Positions 9,628 through 18,067 of a DNA stretch of 64,000 nt are shown here, one piece after another. Location of the stretch: assembly GCA_938091935.1 (NCBI GenBank), contig CALKNV010000001.1:62001-126000 (forward strand), written 5' to 3'. Every line of letters starts with the position of its first letter. The first letter of the stretch is position 1. The DNA is from an uncultured Pseudomonadales bacterium (lineage in GTDB: Bacteria > Pseudomonadota > Gammaproteobacteria > Pseudomonadales > Pseudohongiellaceae). The position numbers and the translations under genes are program-made. The notes under the pieces were generated by a model. The model was not told where the DNA came from, ran no database searches, and saw only the letters and a program-made list of their open reading frames with translations.

Positions 9628-10119
9628 TTATTTTTCTACGTAGTCATTAAGCGGGTTTAACAATTCTTTCAGTGCCCGACGGTAGACACTACGTTTAAAC
9701 TCTATGACCTGATTGACTGGGTACCAGTAACTCACCCAGCGCCAGTCGTCGAACTCTGGCTCACTCGATTTATTCAGTTCAACGCGAGCGTCATCGGCCT
9801 CAAGCCCAAGCAGAAACCACTTCTGTTTCTGTCCTATACACATCGGATCTGCGTGACGGCGAATAAAGTTTTTCGGCAACTTGTACCGCAACCAATCGTT
9901 GGTTTGATGCAGGATTTTGACATCATCGGCGGCTAGGCCGACTTCTTCATCCAGCTCGCGATACAGCGCCTGTTCCAATGACTCGTCAGAATTGATGCCT
10001 CCCTGAGGGAACTGCCACGCGCTTTGCCCAATGCGCTTGGCCCACAGTAATTGGCCAACGCGATTGCAAATCACTATTCCCACATTCGGGCGAAAGCCCT
10101 CTGAATCAATCATCCCCAT
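9628..10119 (-). CDS. rppH: RNA pyrophosphohydrolase RppH (Nudix)
   Basis: The 163 residues contain a full Nudix box: [20 protein letters not shown] followed by VGL. The N-terminus [22 protein letters not shown] and the WQFPQGG motif are typical of RppH. It removes pyrophosphate from mRNA 5' ends and so primes decay by RNase E. The gene lies upstream of ptsP on the same strand, the conserved rppH-ptsP order. It is divergent from the HAD phosphatase gene across a 220-base gap that should hold both promoters. Confidence 0.94.
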   Translation of the reverse strand: MGMIDSEGFRPNVGIVICNRVGQLLWAKRIGQSAWQFPQGGINSDESLEQALYRELDEEVGLAADDVKILHQTNDWLRYKLPKNFIRRHADPMCIGQKQKWFLLGLEADDARVELNKSSEPEFDDWRWVSYWYPVNQVIEFKRSVYRRALKELLNPLNDYVEK

Positions 10120-10339
10120 CGTTCCTTAGACACACTTCAGCGGTTATTGTTTCATAACCCGGCAAATTTGATCAATGGCGGTATTGCGGTAAATGACAAT
10201 TAAATGTCGAATAATCAATGACTTATATGTCATATGGCGGTTGAAAGTAGCGCCTTCCCAACACAATTATCCCCTGCTGAAGCCGAATCCCAGGGGGTAT
10301 AATAGGCTTTTCTGCCTACTTTGTTCTTAAATTGACCCC

Positions 10340-11014
10340 ATGACTGCTCGGCTTGCACTATTTGATCTCGATAACACTCTGTTGGGTGGTGACAGCGACC
10401 ACGCCTGGGGAGAATTCCTTATCAGCCAAGACCTTGTGGACGAGACTAGTCATCGCGCTACTAATGATCGCTTCTATCAACAGTACCTGGATGGTGAACT
10501 CGATATTGATGCCTACGTGCGTTTCACGGTCAGCCCAATCTTGGGGTATAGCGGCGAACAGCGCGCTGCCCTGCACGCCGACTTCATGAACGAAGTTATT
10601 GAACCCATGATTTTGAAGAAGGGCCGCGCATTGGTTGAACAACACCAGTCGCACGGTGATGTATGCGTAATTATCACAGCCACTAATAGTTTTATCACCG
10701 CACCAATTGCCAAGTCCCTTGGCATAGAGACCCTGTTAGCCACTGATCTTGAAATAGTGAATGATCGCATCACCGGAAAAATTAACGGAGTTCCTTGCTA
10801 CCAGGATGGCAAGGTGAAAAAACTTAGTGACTGGTTGGGCGAGATCAGAGCAAGTACAAAGAATCTTCGCATGGAGTCAGCAACCTTTTACACTGACTCC
10901 ATAAACGATCTTGCACTCATGGAAGTGGTTGCGGAACCTGTTGCTGTTGATCCAGACAGCTCACTGGAACGAGTAGCCATGACAAAACAATGGCAAATTA
11001 TAAGTTTGCGCTAG
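10340..11014 (+). CDS. HAD-superfamily (SerB-like, subclass IB) phosphatase
   Basis: The 224-residue protein starts with HAD motif I, LALFDLDNTLLGGDSD (nucleophile Asp and general acid Asp). Motif II is VIITATNSFI, and motif III/IV appears in YTDSINDLALMEVV. The helical cap between motifs I and II fits the phosphoserine phosphatase-like IB subclass. A homologue sits beside rppH in Pseudomonas. Its substrate is not known from sequence. The downstream imelysin ORF overlaps its end by 25 bases. Confidence 0.85.
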   Translation: MTARLALFDLDNTLLGGDSDHAWGEFLISQDLVDETSHRATNDRFYQQYLDGELDIDAYVRFTVSPILGYSGEQRAALHADFMNEVIEPMILKKGRALVEQHQSHGDVCVIITATNSFITAPIAKSLGIETLLATDLEIVNDRITGKINGVPCYQDGKVKKLSDWLGEIRASTKNLRMESATFYTDSINDLALMEVVAEPVAVDPDSSLERVAMTKQWQIISLR

Positions 11015-12270
11015 TGGCGCCCAGCATCCGCAAGTTGGTGGCGCTGCTTGTGTGTGCTGCCATCATGCACGCTTGCAGTGAGCAACCCAATACTCCGTCC
11101 ACCGTAATCACTGAAACCATCTCGAGTGCACCCACCGATCCTTCGGTGGCATTAGATTCAGCCACCAGTGCAGCTGTCACCGCCCTAATCGCGCAATACC
11201 TGGCGCGCATTGACTCTGATTTTAGCGCGGTGCAAAGCGAGCTCGAATCCATGCAAACTGAGATTGAGCGTCTTCTTGAGAACCCAGGCACCACTGCACT
11301 TAACGCAGTTAGAGCTGCCTGGCTGAGAGCTCATAGTGCTTATGAATTAACAGCAGTACATCGCCACTTTGTCCAGTCAGTTGTTAATGAAACCACCAGA
11401 CTCAATCTGCTCAGCCTGGAATACCAAATCAACCACTGGCCTATCTTACCTGGGTATATAGACTATCTGAGCTCCTATCCTGAAAGCGGAATTGTTAATG
11501 ATATGACGGTGCCGCTGACAGCAAATGAAATTAGAGCGCAGCACGGGCTTTTCGATATTAACGAAGCCGCGGTTGGATTTCATACTCTGGAATTTCTGAT
11601 CTGGGGAGAAAACCGCGATCGTCTCAGCCCCAGACCGTTCACTGATTTTCAAGCAATTGCTGTTCTGCCTGCCGATGCAGAGGAAAGAGGGCTGGCTCTT
11701 GAAGAGCTTTCCAACAACAGAAGGCGCGTCATGCTGGCATTGAGCATAGCGATTCTAAACCAGGATTTTGAGAGCTTTATGTCGCTATGGGCCGCTCAGT
11801 CTAATGACTTACGCGTTAGGCTAGAAACCGCTGCCAGCCATGACTTATTGAAGAACCTGCTGATTGCATTGACTTCTCTGCTTACCGAAGAAGTATTAGC
11901 ACGCTCCCTTTATCCAATGCTCAATGGAGACTTCACCGATAGTTTTCCGTCGGTCTTCAGTCACACTTCACAGAACGTGGTCTCTGCCCAAATGTTTGGG
12001 CTAGAACAGTTATTGCTCGAAACCAGCACCGAGTCGATGACTCTGGATCAAATCCTTTCGCATTTATCCAGGGACTATGCTGAGTACTTTTTTCAGAATT
12101 TTGACGCCAGCAAAGAATGCCTGGTTTTGCTATTCAGTACACAGGAAGCGTCACCTATTCCGACATCTGCCGCAGAGGCTGAATTCGCTGCGGTAGAGTG
12201 TATTAATCAGCTCACCAATATGATCGACTACGTTGAGCAGGTGCAATCTAAACTGATCGGTCCTGCTTAG
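10990..12270 (+). CDS. Imelysin-like (M75 family) lipoprotein
   Basis: The 426-residue protein has an N-terminal signal segment (LVALLVCAAIMHACSEQ) with a possible lipobox Cys near residue 29. It then has a helical imelysin fold with the family motif GFHTLEFLIWGENRDRL (GxHxxE) and the early AAWLRAHSAYEL segment. Imelysin-like proteins (IrpA, ICMP) are periplasmic or surface proteins linked to iron uptake. Most are not active peptidases. The usual di-heme cytochrome peroxidase and DUF1513 partner genes are not adjacent. The start overlaps the HAD gene by 25 bases, so translation may be coupled. A start further downstream is possible but would lose the signal peptide. Confidence 0.82.
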   Translation: MANYKFALVAPSIRKLVALLVCAAIMHACSEQPNTPSTVITETISSAPTDPSVALDSATSAAVTALIAQYLARIDSDFSAVQSELESMQTEIERLLENPGTTALNAVRAAWLRAHSAYELTAVHRHFVQSVVNETTRLNLLSLEYQINHWPILPGYIDYLSSYPESGIVNDMTVPLTANEIRAQHGLFDINEAAVGFHTLEFLIWGENRDRLSPRPFTDFQAIAVLPADAEERGLALEELSNNRRRVMLALSIAILNQDFESFMSLWAAQSNDLRVRLETAASHDLLKNLLIALTSLLTEEVLARSLYPMLNGDFTDSFPSVFSHTSQNVVSAQMFGLEQLLLETSTESMTLDQILSHLSRDYAEYFFQNFDASKECLVLLFSTQEASPIPTSAAEAEFAAVECINQLTNMIDYVEQVQSKLIGPA

Positions 12271-12276
12271 TAAGGC

Positions 12277-12783
12277 TTACTTGATCTCAACCATGAGATC
12301 ATCGGCCAACCGTTCCAGACTCTGCTGCAGGTCTTCGAGTGACAAGTCTTGCGGCACTTTCAAGCTGGCGCTGGTGCGGAACAATATGTCACTGGACATG
12401 GGTGCAGGCTCGCAGCGGGTGGAAAGCTGCTCGACATTGACCGAAAGCACTGCCAGCGCATGGGATATTTCTCGAACAATCCCCGGCCTGTCGTTACCGA
12501 CCAGGCTCAGCTCAACCGTCCTGGGTTGCTCCCCGGATTCCTCGATCTCTACCTGCTCGATCACCAGCTTTAGCTCCGACGACAGCTTGTTAAGTGCCGC
12601 CACCAAGGCATCGACATCCTGCTGAGAGACACTAACGCGGAGAATCCCGGCGAATTTACCAGCAAGTTGCGACATACTGCTTTCCAGCCAGTTGCCCTTG
12701 TGCTCGGCAATCACTTCCGACAAGGATTCCACAAGACCCGGCTTATCATCCGCGATCACTGTGAGTACCAGGTATGATTTCAT
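12277..12783 (-). CDS. gcvR: GcvR-type ACT-domain regulator
   Basis: The 168 residues are two ACT domains: residues 1-80 begin YLVLTVIADDKPGLVESLSE and residues 90-168 begin VELSLVGNDRPGIVREIS. This architecture and length match GcvR, which in E. coli binds GcvA and represses the glycine cleavage operon when glycine is low. The gcvTHP operon lies 20 kb away in this window, but no GcvA-type activator is present. The gene follows polB after 59 bases on the same strand. That gap holds the GAGAAAAC repeats listed separately. Confidence 0.82.
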   Translation of the reverse strand: MKSYLVLTVIADDKPGLVESLSEVIAEHKGNWLESSMSQLAGKFAGILRVSVSQQDVDALVAALNKLSSELKLVIEQVEIEESGEQPRTVELSLVGNDRPGIVREISHALAVLSVNVEQLSTRCEPAPMSSDILFRTSASLKVPQDLSLEDLQQSLERLADDLMVEIK

Positions 12784-12791
12784 AGCTTATC

Positions 12792-12830
12792 TCTCGATTG
12801 TTTTCTCGGTTGTTTTCTCAATTTTTTCTC
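12792..12830. repeat. 12-bp tandem repeat in the polB-gcvR gap
   Basis: On the + strand the units are TCTCGATTGTTT, TCTCGGTTGTTT and a shortened TCTCAATTTTT followed by TCTC. Read on the coding strand of gcvR these become GAGAAAACAAYC units, just upstream of its GAGAGATAAGCT ribosome binding site. The units are imperfect and few. Confidence 0.7.
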
Positions 12831-12842
12831 TAAGTTCCAGTC

Positions 12843-15239
12843 TCAGAATAGCCCTATCTGGCGGTCCAGAATTTTATCCATAGAGCTTTGTTGAAAGACA
12901 AGTATGGAGTCGGCTATTGGTGCCAATTGTTTATCAATATAAAAATCGTAGTCCACTGGCGATTGCTGATACTGCCTTGGCTCAGGTCCGGCTGTAGTCA
13001 TCACATATTCTACCCAACCCCCATGCTCATAGAGCGCTGGCAGCTGCAGCGTTTTGCGTATTTCTTCAGCCTTGCGTGCCGCCTGTACGTGGGGCGGTAT
13101 GCTTTTCACATACTCCGACAGCTTTCGCCGCAGTCGTTTACGTAGCACCAGCTCTGGCCCGAAAGCGCCGTTCTTAATGTCGGCCACGATTTGTTTGATA
13201 TATCCGATAAAGGGCTCATTCAAAAATACTTTTCGATATAGCACCTGCTGGAACTCCCTCGCAAGAGGTGACCAGTCACTCCGCACCGTTTCCAGACCCT
13301 TAAACATGATCTCACCGTTTGCGAGCAATCCCGCATAGCGCTTTTTGCTTCCAGCATCTGAGCCGCGAACGGTGGGCATAAAGAAGCGCAAGAAATGGGT
13401 TTCGAATTCCATCTCAAGAAAGCTTTCAATTTGATACTCTCGCTGCAGTTTCTCGCGCCACCAGGAATTGAGATCCTGGGCAAGCCCAGCGCCCAGCTCA
13501 TTCACTTTGCTGATTTCATCAGTAGTGCCAACATCACCAATAAGCACAAATACCGAATCGGTATCGCCATAGATGACTTGGAAGCCCGCAGCTTCGATGA
13601 ACTGCTTGCTTTGCAAGATGATGTCATGGCCGCGTCGCGTAATTGAGCTAACCAGCCGCGTATCGAAGAATCGGCAGCCAAGGGTTCCCAATACACCATA
13701 GAATGAGTTCATAATGATTTTTATCGCCTGGGATAAAACCTTGTTGCCATCCGCTTTGGCCTTATCCCGAGCAGCCCACAGTTTTTCGATCAGCCCCGGC
13801 AGAATAGTGCGCGTACGAGAGAATCGTCCTCCCTCAAACCCCGGTATGGCGTCGTTTTCCTTGAGACCTTCAACCAATGCCAGCGGGTCAACGTGAAAGG
13901 TTTTGATAATGCTGGGATACAAGCTCTTGAAATCCAGCACGATCACATTGCGATGAATGCCTGGTTCAGACTCAAGGACATAACCGCCAGGACTGATGTT
14001 GGTAGACTCGAGCTGCTCCAACGCGGGTGCGACAACTCCCTGACGGTGCAAATGGGGCAAATAGAGAAAATCAATTGCGGCAACAGAGCCGCCAGAGCGA
14101 TCCAGCTCCAGGCCAGTTAGAAGGCTACGCTCAACCGCAAAATCCAATAGTTTCTCAAGCGTAAAGATATCCCAAACCAGGCGACAGTCTTCCAGATTGT
14201 AGCGCGCCAATGCGATTTTATCGGTATGGAATAACTCGCTGATTTCAGCACCGCGTTGATCCACATCGTCAATTAATTTGCCGCGATCGAGTAGCTGTCT
14301 GGAAACATACTCCAATGAGAAATTTTCAAACTGGTAAGTCGCCGAGCGCATGAGATCAATGCCATCCAACACGACACGCCCAGGTACCAGCGCATAATAC
14401 CTGTCGTTACCATCGCGAGATTGGCGCCAGCTAACAGGCTCATTATTGCGCCCGAGATTAAGTGCTACTTTATGGGCGTCCGCAAATTCCTGCAGGCAGC
14501 GCAGATCAAAGTTCACTACATTCCAGCCCATCACGACATCCGGGTCGATTGCTTCCAGTGTCTTCATCAGGGCCTCTAACAAACGCTTCTCAGACTCGAA
14601 AAACTGCAGGCTTAGACTGTCGGCAGCTGACTCAACGACCAGCTCATCCTCACCCTCACCTCGCATCAACACGATGCTGTGCTGATCGCTATAAAGCGCA
14701 ATTGAGTAAAGCTGGCTGGCGGTCATGTCCGTTTCTATATCCAGGGACACTGCCTTGAGATTGGGTCGCACTTGAACTGGCGCCAGTCTGGCCTGCTCAA
14801 CATCGAGGTAGCCAGCAGCGCTTTTAGCTCTGCCTTGCACCTTCGCGGCACCATTCAGAAACCGCTCCATAAGAAAGCGATCAGTCGGTTTTATATCTGC
14901 TTCAAGCAGATGGAACTGCTTGTTGGAGAGGCGGTCCCGCGCCGCGAATAGCTGGCGCTGGCTTTTGAAGTAAATCGCCGACACGGGGTTTCCGGCAAAG
15001 TCGGCGAGTCTGGTCGTGCCGACCCGCCAATTCGACAAATCAGCCAGTAAATTTCGTAGCCTGGATTCCTGTGCCGTGGGGAAGAAGGCTACAGATTCTT
15101 GTTGCTCAAGCACAAGTCGCAGAGGCCCTCGCGCCGACGTGAACCAGAAGATTAATCTATTACCAGAGGGGGACTCCTGCCACTGTCGGGTGAGCAACAA
15201 AGCGTCGACAGTGACAGTTTCAGAATCATGATCCGTCAC
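12843..15239 (-). CDS. polB: DNA polymerase II (family B)
   Basis: The 798 residues match E. coli Pol II (783). The exonuclease domain shows KAVSLDIETDM (ExoI), VMGWNVVNFDLRCLQEFAD (ExoII) and YNLEDCRLVWDIF (ExoIII). The polymerase domain shows VLDFKSLYPSIIKTFHVDP (motif A), KIIMNSFYGVLGT (motif B) and YGDTDSVFV (motif C). The C-terminus ends DRQIGLF, which resembles a beta-clamp-binding peptide. Pol II performs damage-tolerant synthesis and replication restart. In E. coli it is SOS-induced, but I found no CTGT-N8-ACAG box in the short gap upstream here. Confidence 0.96.
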   Translation of the reverse strand: MTDHDSETVTVDALLLTRQWQESPSGNRLIFWFTSARGPLRLVLEQQESVAFFPTAQESRLRNLLADLSNWRVGTTRLADFAGNPVSAIYFKSQRQLFAARDRLSNKQFHLLEADIKPTDRFLMERFLNGAAKVQGRAKSAAGYLDVEQARLAPVQVRPNLKAVSLDIETDMTASQLYSIALYSDQHSIVLMRGEGEDELVVESAADSLSLQFFESEKRLLEALMKTLEAIDPDVVMGWNVVNFDLRCLQEFADAHKVALNLGRNNEPVSWRQSRDGNDRYYALVPGRVVLDGIDLMRSATYQFENFSLEYVSRQLLDRGKLIDDVDQRGAEISELFHTDKIALARYNLEDCRLVWDIFTLEKLLDFAVERSLLTGLELDRSGGSVAAIDFLYLPHLHRQGVVAPALEQLESTNISPGGYVLESEPGIHRNVIVLDFKSLYPSIIKTFHVDPLALVEGLKENDAIPGFEGGRFSRTRTILPGLIEKLWAARDKAKADGNKVLSQAIKIIMNSFYGVLGTLGCRFFDTRLVSSITRRGHDIILQSKQFIEAAGFQVIYGDTDSVFVLIGDVGTTDEISKVNELGAGLAQDLNSWWREKLQREYQIESFLEMEFETHFLRFFMPTVRGSDAGSKKRYAGLLANGEIMFKGLETVRSDWSPLAREFQQVLYRKVFLNEPFIGYIKQIVADIKNGAFGPELVLRKRLRRKLSEYVKSIPPHVQAARKAEEIRKTLQLPALYEHGGWVEYVMTTAGPEPRQYQQSPVDYDFYIDKQLAPIADSILVFQQSSMDKILDRQIGLF

Positions 15240-15304
15240 GAGCGCACTCTATGCAGCGCACGACAGACTTCCGCGGGAATCCTTCAGCTTGGTCTAGCGC
15301 TATC

Positions 15305-16456
15305 CTAAATCGTAATAGTACGAGTGAACTGGCCAAAGTCTTCCCAGTAGCTGACTTTCTCCGGTAGCTCTGCCGGTGTCGCCTGCACGTTGCCATTTAT
15401 GTCAGTCACACGTGAGACCAGTGTATGGTCTCCTGGTGTTGGATTAGTCCAATCCAGAGAGAACAATTTCCAGGAATACTGCGTGTTGTTTGTGTTCATT
15501 TCGGCGGTCTGCCAGGGACCATTATCTATCTTGATTTCAACACTACGGAGTGGTGTACCGTCATTCAGCACAAAGCCCTGAATGCTGTAACGTCCGCCCA
15601 TTTCGGTGACCCGAACAATGGAAGATTTGAGATTCATTGTCGTCACTGAGTTTTCGACCCAGCGTTCAACTCCACCCACATTCTCCTTCTTCAGTGTGAC
15701 ATAGTCCCGCCCCATGAAGCGGCCCATATAGCGAGTGTTCTGAACATGTATCTGGGTGAGCCATTTCACATTGGCAACACCATACCAACCCGGCACGATC
15801 AGCCGGAGCGGCTTACCGTGGTAATGCGGTAGAGGCTCACCATTCATCTCGAAAGCCAGCATATTTTCTTCACGCATGGCATCTGGAACAGAGAGACCGC
15901 GCGCAAAAGCCTTATCCACTTCCCTGCCCCTGATCTCTTCAGTGGCTATATCAGCGCCGAAAAACACAACTTCTTTTGCGCCATCTTGTATTCCGGCACG
16001 CTGCAGAATGTCCCGTAGCGAGACACCGCGCCAGTTCGCGTTGCCAATCAATCCATGGAACAAGCGCTGGCTGTTGCCGCCACATTCGAAACCTACTTGC
16101 TGATCAACTGTATCCCCGTTCATCAGGTCACTGAGGCTGAGCTCTAACTCGTTATCGACCATACCAGTTACGCGAAGCCGCCAGGCATCATTGTCAACCT
16201 CCGGCTGTCCGTAATGTTGTACGAGATAAAAGTCCTCATTGTCAGTGACAAATTCGGAAATCTCGCGCGTATCCTGCCAGTAAGTAGAATTAGGCTGTTG
16301 CGGTGGGATCTGGAAACTTTCAGGCACATCAGTGAATGGAATCAGCCTTTCCCCCTGGGCCAATGCGGGAAGGATAAACGACGGAGCGGCCGCGGCACCC
16401 GCCGCCAACATGCCGCCTTTGAGTACTTTTCTTCTGCTAGTGTCTTCAGGGTTCAT
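15305..16456 (-). CDS. Tat-exported sulfite-oxidase-family molybdopterin enzyme (SoxC-like)
   Basis: The 383-residue protein begins with a twin-arginine signal (TSRRKVLKGGMLAAGAAAAP). The molybdenum-cofactor domain follows, with the ligand cysteine in VGFECGGNSQRLFHGL and the pterin/substrate region PLRLIVPGWYGVANVKWLT. A C-terminal dimerisation domain covers about residues 260-383. Family members oxidise sulfite or related compounds in the periplasm and pass electrons to a cytochrome c. No SoxD/SorB-type cytochrome and no other sox gene lies nearby, so the electron acceptor and exact substrate are unknown. Confidence 0.85.
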   Translation of the reverse strand: MNPEDTSRRKVLKGGMLAAGAAAAPSFILPALAQGERLIPFTDVPESFQIPPQQPNSTYWQDTREISEFVTDNEDFYLVQHYGQPEVDNDAWRLRVTGMVDNELELSLSDLMNGDTVDQQVGFECGGNSQRLFHGLIGNANWRGVSLRDILQRAGIQDGAKEVVFFGADIATEEIRGREVDKAFARGLSVPDAMREENMLAFEMNGEPLPHYHGKPLRLIVPGWYGVANVKWLTQIHVQNTRYMGRFMGRDYVTLKKENVGGVERWVENSVTTMNLKSSIVRVTEMGGRYSIQGFVLNDGTPLRSVEIKIDNGPWQTAEMNTNNTQYSWKLFSLDWTNPTPGDHTLVSRVTDINGNVQATPAELPEKVSYWEDFGQFTRTITI

Positions 16457-16495
16457 TATCGGTTTCTCTCGTTTTCATTATCTTATTAGCGAGCT

Positions 16496-16747
16496 TTATG
16501 TCTGATCAGATTCAGCCAGCGCATCAATCTCTTGACCTAAGGTATATTCTTTCGTGGTCACTATGGACTCAAGCACCCTGACGCGTTGTTCAAGGCTTTC
16601 GGTTTTTTGTCGCAGCTGTTCATTCTCTTTGTGCAGCTGTGAGCCCATGGTGTCAGCGCCATGCTCTAGCTGCTTGGTTCGGAACCGCAGATAGGCACTA
16701 AAGCTGACGAATCCAAATATGATGCCTACAATTAGGACTGGCTCCAT
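16496..16747 (-). CDS. Small PspB-like membrane/coiled-coil protein
   Basis: Starting at the ATG at 16747 (ribosome binding site AGGTGG eight bases upstream) gives 83 residues. These form one transmembrane segment (PVLIVGIIFGFVSFSAYLRF) and then a coiled coil (ENEQLRQKTESLEQRVRVLE). The layout is like PspB of the phage-shock system, although pspA and pspC are absent. The ORF track's longer start is a GTG four codons upstream. It is divergent from the SRPBCC gene and lies 39 bases upstream of the sulfite-oxidase-like gene, so the two may share a promoter. Confidence 0.6.
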   Translation of the reverse strand: MEPVLIVGIIFGFVSFSAYLRFRTKQLEHGADTMGSQLHKENEQLRQKTESLEQRVRVLESIVTTKEYTLGQEIDALAESDQT

Positions 16748-16804
16748 ATTAATTTCCACCTAAACTAATTCAAACTTCATTCATTCGTCAATTGTGGCTT
16801 GTTC

Positions 16805-17320
16805 ATGGCCCTGATACCACCTCTTTTTGTTAGCATCCAAGCCATGGAAAACACACGACAACAGCAGCCATTTGCGACCCACATTCCTGTGCTCACACGA
16901 GACGTTCAGACAGCGGCCCCCTACGGAAGTGCAGAAGCAGTGTGGCTGGCTCTCGCTGGCATTGAGAGCTGGTGTGCATGGTCACCGGATCTCATTTCTG
17001 TTTCCCATCTCGATCCTCTACCCTGTGGCAGAGGCAGCCGAATTCGATTCGATTTTATCCATGGGCAAGAGGTGTGGACCATTAGCTATTGGTTGCCCGG
17101 GAAACGAATGGATCTTTACCGGGAAATTGGCGCGCTAAAAGTATTGCGCCGCTTCGAGGTTGAGAACGCCGCTGGAAACGGCCCTGTCACCCTGGCTTTA
17201 AGCTATCACTGCGCAGCAAAGCCCCCGTGGCGGTTATTGCTCGCATCGGCTATCTACCTGGAGAGAAAGCGAGCAAACAGGCTTTTCGTTGATCTCGAAA
17301 CCCATCTGAGCGGCAGGTAG
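16805..17320 (+). CDS. SRPBCC-fold (polyketide cyclase/dehydrase-like) protein
   Basis: The ORF encodes up to 173 residues. From about residue 30 the pattern fits a START/SRPBCC lipid-binding fold: APYGSAEAVWLALAGIESW, CAWSPDLISVSHLDPLPCG, RFDFIHGQEVWTISYWLPGK and a C-terminal helix (ASAIYLERKRANRLFVDLE). This family binds hydrophobic ligands, and I cannot infer the ligand. The start is unsure: ATG 16805 is given, but ATG 16844 (MENTRQQQPF) is also possible and neither has a strong ribosome binding site. Confidence 0.6.
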   Translation: MALIPPLFVSIQAMENTRQQQPFATHIPVLTRDVQTAAPYGSAEAVWLALAGIESWCAWSPDLISVSHLDPLPCGRGSRIRFDFIHGQEVWTISYWLPGKRMDLYREIGALKVLRRFEVENAAGNGPVTLALSYHCAAKPPWRLLLASAIYLERKRANRLFVDLETHLSGR

Positions 17321-17444
17321 GACTCGCGACTAAACAACACTTTGAGCCTGGATACTCCTCTCACCCCTACCTGTTGAGGCTCTGTTATATCCAGGGTCGG
17401 GCATGATTTCTGATTACAAATAGCTGATTTTTAAGCGATTTTTG

Positions 17445-17450
17445 TATAAT
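17445..17450 (+). promoter_or_regulatory. Perfect -10 hexamer (TATAAT) upstream of the cyclase gene
   Basis: TTTTTGTATAATGTG contains an exact TATAAT about 135 bases before the cyclase start. No good -35 lies at 16-18 bases. The surrounding gap (17321-17584) also has an inverted repeat, CCTGGATA...TATCCAGG, near 17350-17395. I see no gene in this gap. Confidence 0.35.
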
Positions 17451-17584
17451 GTGCCTAAGGTCACACTCCGGGTACGGAATTCTGGTATTTTCAGTCCAAA
17501 GAATAAGACTGAGATTTCGATCAAACATCGGTGTAAGAACCCCATAAAAACTAGAAAGTCGTCACATTACGTGGCGCGGCCGCC

Positions 17585-18067
17585 ATGACTTTGGAGAGCA
17601 GCGTAAACACGCTAGATAGGTTGGAAGGAGAACGATCAGTGCAGATATCGATCGATTCTCTATCCCGCGGTATTGATAATTATCATGTCGACATTCGCCT
17701 TAGCCGCCGCTTCTCCACCGACGTTAAAAAGCTATCGGCACTGCTCATCTCACAACTTGCTGTCCCCAAACCAAAGAACTGGGACAACTCAAATCTCTAT
17801 GAGAAGCTGAGAGAAAAATATCTCGATCTCATGACGGTCTTGATTCACAGGGTCAAAACAGATTTCAGCGCGGATGAAATTTGCTTCCTGCAGTTAGCGC
17901 CGATCAAGCGTATAGTTTCTGTCACTCGTTCTCAGCTGGATGACGAGATTCGTAAGGTTAATGGCAAGCTAGCTGAGCATCGCAACAAAGGCTCTTCCCA
18001 GGCACTTGCTACGCAACAGCGCCTGTCTTGGCTGAAAAAAACTATGATTCAAATCTTTACGCGGTGA
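17585..18067 (+). CDS. N-terminal part of a cyclase-like signalling protein (frame ends after an A7 run)
   Basis: This 160-residue frame is charged and mostly helical (NLYEKLREKYLDLMTVLIH, FSADEICFLQLAPIKR, then a coiled-coil-like stretch ending QQRLSWLKK). It has no recognised domain. At 18035-18041 there is a run of seven A residues. One extra A, or a -1 shift there, joins the frame to the following 622-residue ORF as ...WLKKNYDSNLYAVNKQ..., giving one protein of about 770 residues. The short out-of-frame tail TMIQIFTR looks non-homologous. I infer a single gene broken by a frameshift, a recoding site or a homopolymer error. No clear ribosome binding site precedes the ATG. Confidence 0.6.
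   Translation: MTLESSVNTLDRLEGERSVQISIDSLSRGIDNYHVDIRLSRRFSTDVKKLSALLISQLAVPKPKNWDNSNLYEKLREKYLDLMTVLIHRVKTDFSADEICFLQLAPIKRIVSVTRSQLDDEIRKVNGKLAEHRNKGSSQALATQQRLSWLKKTMIQIFTR

Noticed and set aside
15240-15304. LexA box for polB
   Set aside because: No CTGT-N8-ACAG palindrome is present. An ACAG half-site alone is not enough.
17585-18067. TGA at the end of the N-terminal cyclase frame as selenocysteine
   Set aside because: The codons before it are out of frame with the likely protein, and no redox motif or SECIS hairpin follows.
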